From NCBI GenBank assembly GCA_030141605.1, contig JAQGDQ010000570.1, positions 62,001-126,000 of the forward strand: a stretch of DNA of 64,000 nucleotides, given 5' to 3'. The notes under the pieces are model-generated. The model was not told the DNA's origin. It searched no databases and saw only the letters and a list, made by a program, of their open reading frames with translations. Source of the stretch: Tubiluchus corallicola. Taxonomy: Eukaryota; Priapulida; Priapulimorpha; Priapulimorphida; Tubiluchidae. A program made the translations under genes and the position numbers. Below, piece by piece: positions 48,451-59,700 of the stretch (within the stretch, counting starts at the first letter, position 1; the number at the start of each line of letters is the position of its first letter).

Positions 48451-48990
48451 TTAAAGGAAGACCGGACGATTGTTTAGACTCAATCTCATTTTAATTTACT
48501 GACCAAAATATACATTTTCTTGCCTGTTAAAGTTAACAATTGTTCCTTATATTTGAATAATTAGCTTAGAAAGTTAATTAACGGCAACCGAACGCAGCTA
48601 TTGCTTACGTCAGAAACTAACCACAGTTTGTGCAATGGCAGGCGTCTTCGCTTGCGCGTCGAGCACGTTTGCATAAGTGTTACAGTACTGTTTAAACGCA
48701 TGATGTCACGAAAAATGGGCTCTACATCATATAACGTCAGAAACCAACACTGCAGTTCATGATCATGCTTATCACGGTACCGCCTTCTATTTGTCGGCCA
48801 CGCGAATGTGACAAGAAGGCGCCGCTGCCAATCTTAGTAGATCCACTGAACGAAATTTGAGTATCTGAGGTAATTATTATTTAATCTAATCTTTGATTAT
48901 TATTGTAAAAATAATAATTGTAGTTTTCAATATTTGAGAGCATTCTTTATTCTGGGCTGATGTTTACACAATCATCCGGTTTTTCTTTAA
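48451..48990 (+). mobile_element. TTAA-flanked MITE, AGGAAGACCG family, copy b (540 bp)
   Basis: Starts TTAAAGGAAGACCGGACGAT; the reverse complement of the end is TTAAAGAAAAACCGGATGAT, so inverted termini of about 23 bp with three mismatches. Same orientation as copy a, 1.17 kb away. The inverted termini and TTAA flanks argue for a MITE over a pair of LTRs. Confidence 0.85.
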
Positions 48991-49197
48991 CGCAGGGTCT
49001 CTAGGCTTCAGCTAGACAACATGATAGGTAATTAAGCCTTAAAAATATTGCTATAATCATTACGATTGTATTAATGATGCAAACAGATTTTGGTCTGTTG
49101 TGTCGCCTTGCTATAAATGCAAAATGTTTGCCGAAGATATTATAATAAAAATTATAATAATAATTATTAGTGGCATTCTTTTGTTGCTGGAGCATTA

Positions 49198-49482
49198 ATG
49201 AGAAGTATTTTCAAAGGAATTTTGCAAGTAAGATGGGTTTTCATCGACGAAAACGGTCAAATTTCCTTCAAGGAAACGATAACCAACGAGCTCACGATAC
49301 CGCGAATAGAAGAACAGCAACAAGAAGGGATAACTGTGCAGCAGATCCTCTTTATAGGTTGCTCAGCAAGTGAGAATAAAAAATCCAGGCCGTCTTTACT
49401 GGCTGCCAGAACCAGTTATGAAGCCGCTACTGATAGTTTCATCGATTTCCCTTTGGCCTTGAACTGTGTAAGCAAGCAGTGA
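49198..49482 (+). CDS. Unrecognised 94-codon open frame (doubtful)
   Basis: Begins with ATG just after an AT-rich stretch and reads through a segment with ENGQISFKETITNELTIPRI, a glutamine-rich EEQQQEG and VQQILFIGCSAS, ending in KQ and TGA. A GTAAGC near the end of the frame could be a splice donor. It is not within any repeat I recognised and its composition is more protein-like than most open stretches here, but I know of no family that matches. It could be a chance frame or one exon of an unannotated gene. Confidence 0.2.
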   Translation: MRSIFKGILQVRWVFIDENGQISFKETITNELTIPRIEEQQQEGITVQQILFIGCSASENKKSRPSLLAARTSYEAATDSFIDFPLALNCVSKQ

Positions 49483-49811
49483 TGGCTGTTAACGCCTATC
49501 TTTTTTTTATCTTGTTTGGCGTTCGTTTTTGTGAGTTTTGTAGCTGTTTCCAGCGCAGCAGACTAACAATTATCAAATTACTGCAGGCATTTTACAATCG
49601 CAGGCTAGAAAGCTCAATAACATTTACACAGTTAGCTGAAACCAAAGAATTCGGCTTAAACTACACTGACTTGAATAAATAAATTAATAAACAAATAAAA
49701 GAGAAATGAATATTATAAAAAAGTCAAACCCGCTGTAACACGAGCTGCATATAAAATTTGCTTTCGCAACGACAGCGTAGGAAATAAAAGATTCAAATGA
49801 TTTTAGTACTC

Positions 49812-50155
49812 TCGGGCCCTAGTGTTTGGGCATCTGGTGGTTGGGCACCACGTTTAGTTATTTGGGCTCTATAGATATTTAGACCTGTGATATTTGGGAT
49901 CGACAATTGGGCACCGGGGCATTCGGCTCCAAACAATTTGGCCCAGAATACCTGAAGACCCAAATGTCCAGGGTATAAATTATTTGGGGCTCAAATATCT
50001 GGGCCCGAATTAATATCTAAGATCTAAATATCTGAGGCCCAAAATATTCGAGCTTAAACATCTTGGCTCCAATTATTTAGAGTCCAAATGTCTGGGGCCC
50101 AATATTCGGGAGCCAAACATGTGGCCCATATATCAGAAGCCCAAACATTGAGGCC
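49812..50155 (+). repeat. Degenerate 15-bp minisatellite, (T)TTGGGCCCAAATA type
   Basis: About 22 imperfect units of 13-18 bp, each with a TTTGGG, CTGGGGCCC or GGGCCCAAAT core, for example TCTGGGCCCGAATTAATA and TCTGGGGCCCAATA. The consensus half-site TTTGGGCCCAAA is a palindrome. Units are strongly diverged; flanks are ordinary AT-rich DNA. Confidence 0.8.
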
Positions 50156-50394
50156 CATCTGAATCTTTTCTTTGCTGCAGTCTCGCTGCGGACGACATTT
50201 TAATAGGACATGGCATACAGCGTGTTGTGTTTATTTGCTGTTAAAATTTGGAAAAAAACTGCCTACAAGGCATAAAATTAATATAAACTACAACTGTATG
50301 GAAATTTAAAGTACGATGAAAGCAGCAATTCGCTTGAAAATTATGACGTAACTGGTGGACTTCGTGACTTCTCATAAGTTGACAATGACGGCTT

Positions 50395-50657
50395 ATTGTA
50401 ATGATGTTGACAATAATAATGGTGATAATGACAATGATGGCCATTATAACAGTGATGATGATGGATGGTGATGATGATGATGATCGTAATTATGATGACG
50501 ACGATGATGATGATGACAATAATGACGACAATGATGACAATGACGGATTATAGTAATGATGTTGACAATAATAATGGATAATAACTGTGATAATGACACT
50601 GATGATGACAATTATAGCAGCGATGATGATGGATGATGAGGATGAGCATAATTATGA

Positions 50658-50692
<35 letters not shown>

Positions 50693-50870
50693 ATGATGAT
50701 GATGACAATAATGACGACAATGATGACAATGACGGATTACGGCAATGATGTTTACAGTAATAATGGTGATAATGACGGTAATGATGACAATTATAACAGC
50801 GTTGATGACGACGACGACGACGACGACGACGATGATGATGATGATGATGATAACGGAGTCCATGTTTATG
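50395..50870 (+). repeat. (GAT)/(GAC)/(AAT) satellite with about 150-bp higher period
   Basis: Trinucleotide-rich sequence in which a longer block (GATTA.(A/G)GTAATGATGTTGACAATAATAATGG...) recurs at about 50390, 50545 and 50730. A (CTG)n run lies at 50658-50692. The frames on both strands are open only because of the triplet composition. A diverged relative is at 58515-58720. Confidence 0.9.
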
Positions 50871-51430
50871 ATAATGACATGGCGACAGCAGCGATAGCGA
50901 ATATGGCAATAATGACAACGGCATTAGCAGAGGTAGGCAATCATAAGGCTTCAACAATAATCTATTGTCCTGAGTCATCTTTATACTATAACATGATGTT
51001 AATTTATTAGCCTTCACATCCATAAAAATGCCTCAGGGCTTTGCTCATAAAAACAGTAAAATTCCACGATGTAGGACCGGTTTTAATTCAGTTAGACACA
51101 CGCTGTGACTACTCGATTATTCAGTTTGCCTCTCTGTCTGTAATGCAGTAATGGAAATTTGAGACAGCAGATTACCCAACTGCACTCTTAAGTAATTAAA
51201 GCTAGACGGAAATTCAGAAGAGGCTTGCATTTGGCGAGGCTGGTATTATAATTGGGGACCGTATAATAAATAATCTTGACTATACGTTGAATCTGAAAAG
51301 CACGTAACTCATAAACTGATTGAATGACTGATTGACTCATTACCAGTTTTCTTCACTTTCCAACTCATCGATTGACTTTGTATTTGAGCAGAATGATGGA
51401 CGCGATTAGCTGACCGGTTGACTTAATTAG

Positions 51431-51704
51431 ACCAGACGGTTTAGTCTAGTGGTAATGCGTCTGCTTTCCGTCTGGGAGGTCGTGAGTTCGAACCACTCGT
51501 GACTTTAAAAATGGTACCTGCTTAGCCCTGCCTGATGCGTGGTATTTAGGGTAAAAGTGGGGTTATAATAATCTGTGTTATGTAGTTGTAGGTTGTTATC
51601 TACAGTCGGCGATAATAGCTCTTTGAGCTAATGTTAATTGTTCACCCAAAAGCCGACTTTAAATAAATATTATTATTATTATTGTTATATTATTATTATT
51701 ATTA
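51431..51704 (+). mobile_element. tRNA-derived SINE, copy on + strand
   Basis: The head contains TTTAGTCTAGTGGTAATGCG (A-box region) and GTGAGTTCGAACC (B box) with CTTTCCGTCTGGGAGG between them, most like a tRNA-Glu/Gly ancestor. A tRNA-unrelated body and an (ATT)n tail follow. It does not fold as a real tRNA because the anticodon stem is disrupted. Related copy at 45105-45426. Confidence 0.85.
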
Positions 51705-52255
51705 ATGTCTGCTGCCAGTCTATTATCAAACAATCAGAATCATTAACTACAATTAAAAAGAAATTAAAACAATACCAACTAAGTAGATTTCAAATACCAA
51801 CTCATGTAAATGACGTTAACTTCTTTATTCAAATTTTGTATATCCACGTCCCCAATAACCGAAAGTGAATAATTATAATTTCGCAATTCATAATTAGTAA
51901 ATTAAACGGCAATCAGTACAAGTAATATTTGTTGTACTGTGATAATGGAAGAAAATTTTGTCTTGCATTTATTACGTATATTACTTTTTGTATTATAGCT
52001 ATACATCAAGGGGAAATATTGTAATCGCCTTTACTAATCGTACGGTGCCTATGTATCTATGTATTGTATCTATGTATTGTATCTATGTATGTAATTGCTT
52101 TTAGTTTTAATTGTTATGCGCTGAGTAATTTACATTTATAGTTTTGCTCCATATGCATTTGCCTTTATCAGTGTTTTAGTGTTAAAAATATTTTTAACAC
52201 TGAGGACTGTGACTTTATTCTAATCTATTTTATAGCCAATAAAGTATATACAAGG
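51705..52255 (+). mobile_element. CR1-like LINE 3' end
   Basis: 51715-51790 reads IIKQSESLTTIKKKLKQYQL, the usual end of a LINE ORF2 protein, followed by a 3' UTR ending CCAATAAAGTATATA. The 3' UTR shares GCATTTGCCTTTATCAGTGT with the fragment at 8590-9020. It directly follows the SINE tail, so one may have inserted next to or into the other. Confidence 0.65.
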
Positions 52256-53112
52256 TTCCCATAGAATTTTAAAATAATTTTCCCTGCCTTTCCATGACTT
52301 TTCCCTGACCAAATATTGATTTTCCATGACCAAGATAAGCAGAAATTGCATTATCAGTATACATATTCAAACATTTCTGTGTATGGACATTCATACATAT
52401 ACTGATATATAATGTGTCGACACAGTTGCAGTAGTGCTAAAGAAATTACACTAATCACATTAAATAAACTTTCTTAATCCAATCATTATTTTTGAAACAG
52501 AAATCGAAACTAGGAGCCTGCCATAGCAAAATTTCATTTGAACACGAATTGCTGAAAAATATGTTTGGAAAATATCAATTCCCGGTGATTTTTGCAACAA
52601 TTTCCAACTTCCCCGATTTTTTACCACGCTTTCATCATTTTTCCTGATTTTTTATCAAATCATCATTTCCATGACTTTTTATCAAATTATCCTTTTCCAT
52701 TGTTTTATGTATTAAATAGTTTTGATTTCTTCTTACAGATTTATCAAAAATAAACAAAAATGAACCAAACAAACATCACATTGGGCAATTGTTAATATAA
52801 TTGTTATTCTGTAAAAACGATTATAATTTGACTTTAAGACAGAACATTTTGCTTAACAAAATTGTTGCGTCAGTTACTTAATGAATATTAACAAAGTGAT
52901 ATATAAATAATTAATACAATAATAAATGTATTAGGGCAAGGTACCCTTCGCAAAACGGTAAATATTACATTTTACACAATTGCAATCTTAAGTTAGTTCA
53001 TCTGTACAATATTTAATATAAATTATTTTGATAATGACTTTCCAGTATAGGCTGTATAGCTTCTATTTTCAAGAACTTTCCCTGAATGTGGGTATATATA
53101 TATATATGTATG
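52256..53112. other. AT-rich region with TTTCCATGACTTTT repeats
   Basis: Several scattered copies of TTTCCATGACTTTT and TTTTCCCTGA occur between 52280 and 52705 and again at 53085. This pattern is common in non-autonomous elements of invertebrates, but I cannot define ends. No gene. Confidence 0.4.
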
Positions 53113-53265
53113 TACAATTATTCTTTTATGATAACGATAGTGTATGAAACATAAGAATTTAATACAGTAGATGTAATAATTTTGATGTCACTGTGTGCTT
53201 AATAATCATTCATTATATTGTACTGAATGTGATAATAATAAAAAATAAATAAAAAATAAATGTAT
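53113..53265 (+). repeat. Dispersed repeat R4, copy a
   Basis: ATTCTTTTATGATAACGATAGTGTA through GTGATAATAATAAA, ending in an A-rich tail. Nearly identical blocks are at 54903-54990 and 55013-55150. Likely a retroelement 3' end, because all complete copies end with GATAATAATAAA and an A-rich run. Confidence 0.75.
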
Positions 53266-54894
53266 ATATGTGCTGACTGATTGTTTAATTAAGAGAGGCA
53301 TGAGTTAGCAAAGTAATTCGCTGGTTGGTTGATTTAAGCGGTTTTTACCTGATAATCAAAATGCGTTATTGGGTAAAAATCGCTTGGTATTGTTTTCAAC
53401 GAACCTGTTAGCAGACCTACGTCTCCTGTCGCGAAGTTCGTCTCATAATTACTTTGCGTTTGATTAACTTGACTTGTGAATATTACATTGTTTGTCTTCT
53501 TGCTCATCTCTTTTTCATAATTTTTTTCATCTCATTCCCTCCTTTTTAGGCTTGTTATAACATTGAAATAGCTTAAATTTCCCTCTAATCTTACTGTACT
53601 TATTTGCTTCTGAATGACCTTTTACATTAATAATGTTCTAGTTTTCTGTGTTTAAGCTGTGTAAGACAGGTCTACCTTGAACATTTAGACCTGTGGGCTA
53701 GCTAGGCTAATTGTTCCGCTGTGTTTTAGTATAGTGGTATTTTAGTATTGATAATAATTACGTTGTCTGACTCTGTGATTGTACCTGCTAGTATAGTTAT
53801 TATAATATAATTCCTCGTGACTTATTAAAGATTGTGTTGTTTGATTCTTTGATTGTAAAAGCTAACAGGCTTAATAATTATGAGCAAACTTAATTCGGTA
53901 ACAGCTCTCCCCCCTATTTCCTTGCCCACAGCTTCTTCTTCTGCAGCTATCCCCATTAGTTTTTTTTTGTACGCAGCTGGATACATAGTAACGCAATCCG
54001 GATGCCAGGTAAACACGGCTTAAATGACATTAGGAACAGCAATATAATATGAATTCTCACCTAATGTACGCTCACTAGCTGTATGCCATTCAATTCACTT
54101 AGAATTTATTCGTCACGGTTGAGTAACTCGCTAGTCGCAAAGCTGATTAACTGACATTGTTTGCACATTAAATGATTCCCCGATTAACTGACTGACCGTC
54201 ACGGCTGGTTATATAACATGTAACATAGATGAGTACTTGGCGAGCTGTTGACTGACTGACTGACTGACCCACTCACTGAGACTTTTTAATTAACTGACTG
54301 CCAAATTGAATTATTAATTCTATGACTAACTCACTAACTAACCAAGCATCAATTGTCATAAGAATCTTAAAAGGATTTTGCACAGCAAAATCAAGCAGCG
54401 AAAATGATTCTAGACCAGTGGACACCAAAATTAGACATTAAATAGATAGGCCCGTGATCATTTTTCGTCAGTCAACATTTCCGGAAGTTACGTGACGTCA
54501 TGAGATTGAACTGTGATTCCCAGAAGTTGCGTGATGCGATTGAAGTGCATCTAGGGTTAACGTTTATAGGACAATCATCGGAAAATACGCTAATTCGAAC
54601 CTTCATACCGTACAAAACCAGACTATACGGTAGTCGGTAATTTTACAATAATTTAGATACGAAATAAAATCCAACCTGGTAACTCTTAGGAAGTGTTCAT
54701 GATTGATAAATCTTTAGAGCTGATGTCAACATAGCGCAATCTATTATCTTTCTTCCTACCATTTCCACTAACACATGCTTCTACCCTTCCTGTGTGATCT
54801 AACCTTTCTCCCAGTTCTTTTTTTGTTCACTCATCCATCATTTTTTATCGGGTTCACATGACAGTGGGCTTATACAAGCCTTTGCTTCTCTAGC
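53266..54894. other. Intergenic, no supported gene
   Basis: Contains a run of ACTGACTGACTGACTGAC with related TTAACTGACTG variants at 54250-54310. The open 63-codon stretch at 53825-54016 (- strand) is not recognisable. Confidence 0.45.
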
Positions 54895-55155
54895 CCACTG
54901 CAGTACAATTATTCTTTTATGATAACGATAGTGTACGAAACATAATAATTTAATACAGTATGATGTAATAATTATGATGTCACTGTGTCTGTTGCTTCTC
55001 TAGCCCACTGCAGTACAATTATTCTTTTATGATAACGTTAGTGTACGAAACATAATAACTTAATACAGTAGATGTAATAATTTTGATGTCACTGTGTGCT
55101 TAATGTCATTATATTGTACTGAATGTGATAATAATAAACTAAAAAAAGTAAATGA
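54895..55155 (+). repeat. Dispersed repeat R4, copies b and c in tandem
   Basis: Two direct copies starting TGCTTCTCTAGCCCACTGCA (near 54890 and 54992) followed by the R4 block. The first stops at CACTGTGT, the second runs on to GATAATAATAAA. A small tandem duplication of a retroelement end. Confidence 0.8.
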
Positions 55156-55979
55156 ACGTTGATTTCACTGTAGTCTGAAGCATGCTGGTCATAGTTCCAT
55201 GAAGAAGGTGAGTAATTTTGAAAAAACAATCCTCAAGATGACGAAAATAAGGCTTGAGTCTACACAACGACCATTTGTTGTGTTTTGATAAATTTTATTT
55301 TACACAATTCCACCTTCTGTCATTATAGTTACTTATATTAAGTACATCTATAAAATAATATTAATTTGCTTGCAATATCGTAATAATTTTGGAATTAGGG
55401 CAAAATCACGATGTAGTGTAGAAAATACGATCATATTTAAACCCCCCCCCCCTCAATACGATAATCAGCATTTTGCAAAACCTGCATTATTGACTGCATC
55501 ATACAATATGATACTACAGTAGTTGTTCTTTCTGAACAGTAGCCCCACACGTTCTGTACGTATATATTAAAAAAAATATATATATACAGTATATTTATAT
55601 TCTGTACGTTCCGTACGCTATGCGTACAGCCTTTAAAAAAGAAGATTCACTAACGAGATACAAACAAAAATAATGCCCGAGTTTACCAGTTTTATGTATT
55701 TGTTATATTTTATGAAGAAAATAAAAGATTTAGTTTACACAATTATCGATAACTCAAATGTATACTTGAACATTGTGAAAAATGGATCCACACAACAAAT
55801 CTTACGAAATAAAGGTCACTACAATACGATGACAATTGCCGCTCAAACGTCTGTGGTAAAGTAACTTTAATTTTACTTTTAAAAGTAAATCTAGAGACTC
55901 CAGTGTTAAGAGTCAGTTAATAAATATCTATTAGTTTACATTAGCAACCCCTTGGCCTTGTGATGCCCCTGCCTTCCAG
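55156..55979. other. Intergenic, no supported gene
   Basis: Includes a C10 run at 55443 and a (TA)n stretch at 55570-55590. Nothing coding is recognised. Confidence 0.4.
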
Positions 55980-56165
55980 CACACGTCATACAAACATTTC
56001 GAACATGACGTCATACACATTTTAAGTATGACGACATACAAATTTCGAACATGACGTCATACACATTTTGAACATGACGACATACAAGCTTCGAACATGA
56101 CGACATACAAATTTCAAACATGACGTCATACAAACCTCAAACATGACGCCGTACAAATTTCAAAT
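55980..56165 (+). repeat. Minisatellite of about 22-30 bp with ATGACGTCAT core
   Basis: Seven or so units of the form CATACAAATTTCGAACATGACGT; at least three carry an exact TGACGTCA palindrome, others TGACGACA or TGACGCCG. TGACGTCA is the cyclic-AMP response element consensus, but in an old repeat this may be chance. Located 630 bp downstream of the Ly6 stop codon. Confidence 0.8.
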
Positions 56166-56454
56166 GTGATCTCAAACAAAAAATTTCCTGCATGACATCA
56201 AATTTGAAAACAAACTCTTAGCGGCATGCACATAATAACATATTATATAACTTAAAATAGCTCTCATAAAAACTAATCAAATTCTTTCTAAAATTCTAAA
56301 TTGCCATAGGTAGGTTACATACAACTGAGCTATATGAGGTAAATTATAAATCTATAAAAACTAATCAACATTAACATGAATATGAAAATTTAAAACTTAA
56401 ATCAGTGAGGCTAGTAAAGCTGATTAATATAACTACATACATCAAACTAGCTTG

Positions 56455-56757
56455 CCTATAACTGTAAAAAAAGTCAAAATTCCCATTAAGTCTCAAAAAA
56501 AATTCATTATTTTTCTGAGAAACTTTTCTCCCTCAAGGAGTTCATCAGCAGAAATTCACTTGATACAGCCGAGATCTTCAATAATCTTACAAATGCCTTC
56601 ATACAAATAGATCTCTTTCAAGATACAGATAAGACCTTTGAAGATCTTGGCTATATCAAGTTGATTTCTGCTGATGAAGTCCATGAGGGTGAAAAGCTTC
56701 AAAGAAAAATAATTTTTTTTAAGACTTAATGGGAATTTTGACTTTTTTAGGTTATGA
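56455..56757. repeat. Long imperfect inverted repeat (arms about 120 bp)
   Basis: Left arm 56455-56582 and right arm 56639-56757 are reverse complements at roughly 85%, sharing AAAGTCAAAATTCCCATTAA, GTTCATCAGCAGAAAT/GACTTCATCAGCAGAAAT and GATATAGCCAAGATCTTC-type blocks, with a loop of about 56 bp. It lies 40 bases past the Ly6 stop codon on the - strand, so it should be transcribed into the 3' UTR. It could be a foldback MITE. Confidence 0.9.
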
Positions 56758-56797
56758 CCATGGCAGCACCTAGCTTACTAAAATGCCTAGAAAAATT

Positions 56798-59700
56798 TTA
56801 CATGGAATTAAAAAGAGCCAGAAAAACTAAAATCAATGAAAAAAGAGAGATGCTGATTGTTCCTGCCCCGTTACAGAGATTGCCCTTGCACATGCACACG
56901 AAGGATTTTGTGCCACTATTCTCTTGTTCTTCACAAGTATCTTCTTGGATTGGAACATTCTTAAAACAGCCACGTGCAACCCATTCAATATCGTCTAAAA
57001 ACAAAGAAAGAGAAGACGTGAGTATGAGCCTAAAATAATTATTCAATACTCAAAATTACTCAAGAATTACTCACTACTTAAGCCAGAGACTAAGGAAGAT
57101 GTTAGGAAATGTGGTATGGGAACTGAACTGAAGTGAGGTGAGGTGAGGTAAGGTGAATTGAGGTAAGGTGAGGTGAAAAGAACTAAGGTGATATAGGAGA
57201 TGAAGTGAAGTGAGGTGAGGTGATGTAAGGTGAGGTGAAGTGAGGTAAGGTGACATAGGAACTAAAGTGAAGTGAGGAGAGATGATGTAAGGTGATAAAA
57301 GTGCTGAATCAAAGTGAGAAATATTAACCAAGTGAAGTGAGGTGAGGTGGCTGGAGAGACGATATGAAGTGACATGCGAGCAGGTTGATGTGAGGTTAGG
57401 TACAACAAGAAGTATGGAGATACGACGTGAGGCTATTAGAAGAGAGATGATATGAGGTGAAGTGACGTATGGTGAGAACAAGCAAGGTGATGTGAAGTGA
57501 GGCATGGTGAGAACAAGCAGGGTGATGTGAAGTGAGGCATGGTGAGAACAAGCAAGGTGATGTGAAGTGAGGTACGGTGAGAACAAGCAAGGTGATGTGA
57601 AGTGAGGCATGGTGAGAACAAGCAAGGTGATGTGAAGTGAGGCGTGGTGAGAACAAGCAAGGTGATGTGAAGTGAGGCATGGTGAGAACAAGCAAGGTGA
57701 TGTGAAGTGAAGCATGGTGAGAACAAGCAAGGTGATGTGAAGTGAGGCATGGTGAGAACAAGCAAGGTGATGTGAAGTGAGGTATGGTGAGAACAAGAAA
57801 GGTGATGTGAAGTGAGGCGTGGTGAGGCGAGAGGAGTTGCTGAAGTGTTAGATAAAGAGAAGTGAAGTGAGGTCATGTAAAGTAATGTTAGGTGTCACAT
57901 GTGAAATATTAGGTGAGGCAACGCAAGGTTGGCAACATGAGATATAGGATAAGGTATATCATAAGGTATGTGAGTATTTTTTCAGCTAATATGTGAACAA
58001 ACTTATGCGAAAAATGTATCACTTTTTTCTAATCCTCGTGTGTGTACAAATTACTATCAAAGGCACGTTCAGACTAGTGGGTTATGACACCAAGTTAGCT
58101 CGCTGCGAGGCTGACATTCACTTCTCTGGTCACTGCAAGAACTGTCGAGAGAAACTCACCAAGGTATTCAGTTCACATTTGCAAGTCTGCTGTCAAAAAG
58201 AAAACAGATATTCTCTAGCTTGAACGCGCCTTAATAAAGGCCTTCGCAGAACACATCTATCAAGTCCAGTAATGATCTACTAACCTCTGAGGATCTTCAT
58301 TTTGTGACAGGCCCCGTTGCAGTCTGTTCGATATCTGTTGCCCTTGAGTCCCATAACATCTTCACCGTCATCGCTGTCTGCACACATATCACTTTTTGGC
58401 AATGAGTTTATATCAAGGTCCGCTTCTAGAGCCTCTGCAGTGGAAAACAGCAGCTTGTAACATTTATCATAAAAAACATACTTCTGTTTAATTTATGCAA
58501 ACAACTACTACAAAATGATGATTATGACGGTGATAGTGATGATGGTAACAAGAATAATGATGATGCTTATGATCATGGTGATGACCACAAATATAGTAAT
58601 CATGATGATGATGATGACTATGACAACAGTGATGACAATGACAGATTATTGCAACGCTGTTGACAATAATAATGGTGATAATGCCGATAATGATGAGAAT
58701 TATAACAGCGATGTCAGTTAGACGCCAAAGATTTTAGTGAATGGTCAAGAACTTATCTCTGTTGACAACTTCACATACCTAGGGACCACCCTTACCACAG
58801 CTGCCAACATCGGTACAGAAATCAACAACAGAATTGCCAAGGCTAGCGCTTCATTTGGAAGACTTCGCTCCAACGTATGGGACAGGAGAGGCATTAGAAC
58901 CCCCACAAAATTGAAGGTGTATAGAGCTGTCGTCATCACCACTCTCCTCTGAATCCTGGACATTATATAGGAGACACGTAAAACAGCTTAACCACTCTCA
59001 CATGGGCTGTCTGAGGAAAATCTTGTACATCAAGTGGCAGGACAAGGTGCCAGACACAGAGGTACTTAAAAGAGCTGACCTCCCCAGCATCCATACACTC
59101 CTCCTCAAAACACAAGTTTGGGGGGCAGGACATGTGATTCGCATGCCAGACAACCGCATACCAAAGAAGATGCTCTATGGAGAACTTGAGTCTGGAAAGA
59201 GAAAGGTTGGACGACCAAAGAAATGCTTCAAAGACAGCCAGAAGGCCTCACTCAAGGAGCTCAGCATGGATATCTGCTCAATGGAAACCCTTGCACAAGA
59301 TCGCTCAGCATGATGGAGTGCCATCACCACAGGGGCTAAGACAGCAGAGGCGAAAAGAATTGAGGAGGCAGAGGAGAAGCTCAGGAGATGCAAGGCATGT
59401 GACACTGCCCAACAACAGGTCCAAATACCCAGCCTCACCTGTGCCAAATGCCAAAGAAGTTTCCAGGCCAGAATTGGCCTAGTCAGTCACCTTCGAGCTC
59501 ATCAAAGGAATGACAACCCCCCAAACTGACCTTTTATCCCTGTTACTATGGTCGTCTTTGATTCGAAGGACGAACATCATCATGTTATGCACCATACAAT
59601 ACTAAGTGTAATTAACGGGCTCCACTCTGGGGACCTCTTTATTTTGATTGAATGATTGAATATCTTTATTGACATAAACATATGATAATAACAATGTAAT

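Noticed and set aside
46752-48990. A small LTR retrotransposon bounded by two 530-bp direct repeats
   Set aside because: The two repeats each have TTAA flanks and their own inverted termini, lack TG..CA ends, and the 1.17 kb between them shows no primer site or gag/pol.
50612-51023. Long His/Asp/Leu-rich frames on both strands
   Set aside because: They are translations of the (GAT)/(GAC)/(CTG) triplet repeat and have no start context or homology.
51431-51505. A functional tRNA gene
   Set aside because: The A and B boxes are present but the anticodon stem cannot pair and the acceptor stem is missing; a second copy with the same non-tRNA body at 45105-45426 shows it is a SINE.
56520-56700. 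Hammerhead-ribozyme-like core, CTGATGA ... GAAA, on both arms of the inverted repeat
   Set aside because: CTGATGA at 56672-56678 and GAAA at 56692-56695 (and the mirror on the left arm) have the right spacing, but stem II needs several wobble pairs and an extra A, and no stem III with a cleavage-site NUH follows. A covariance-model search would decide.
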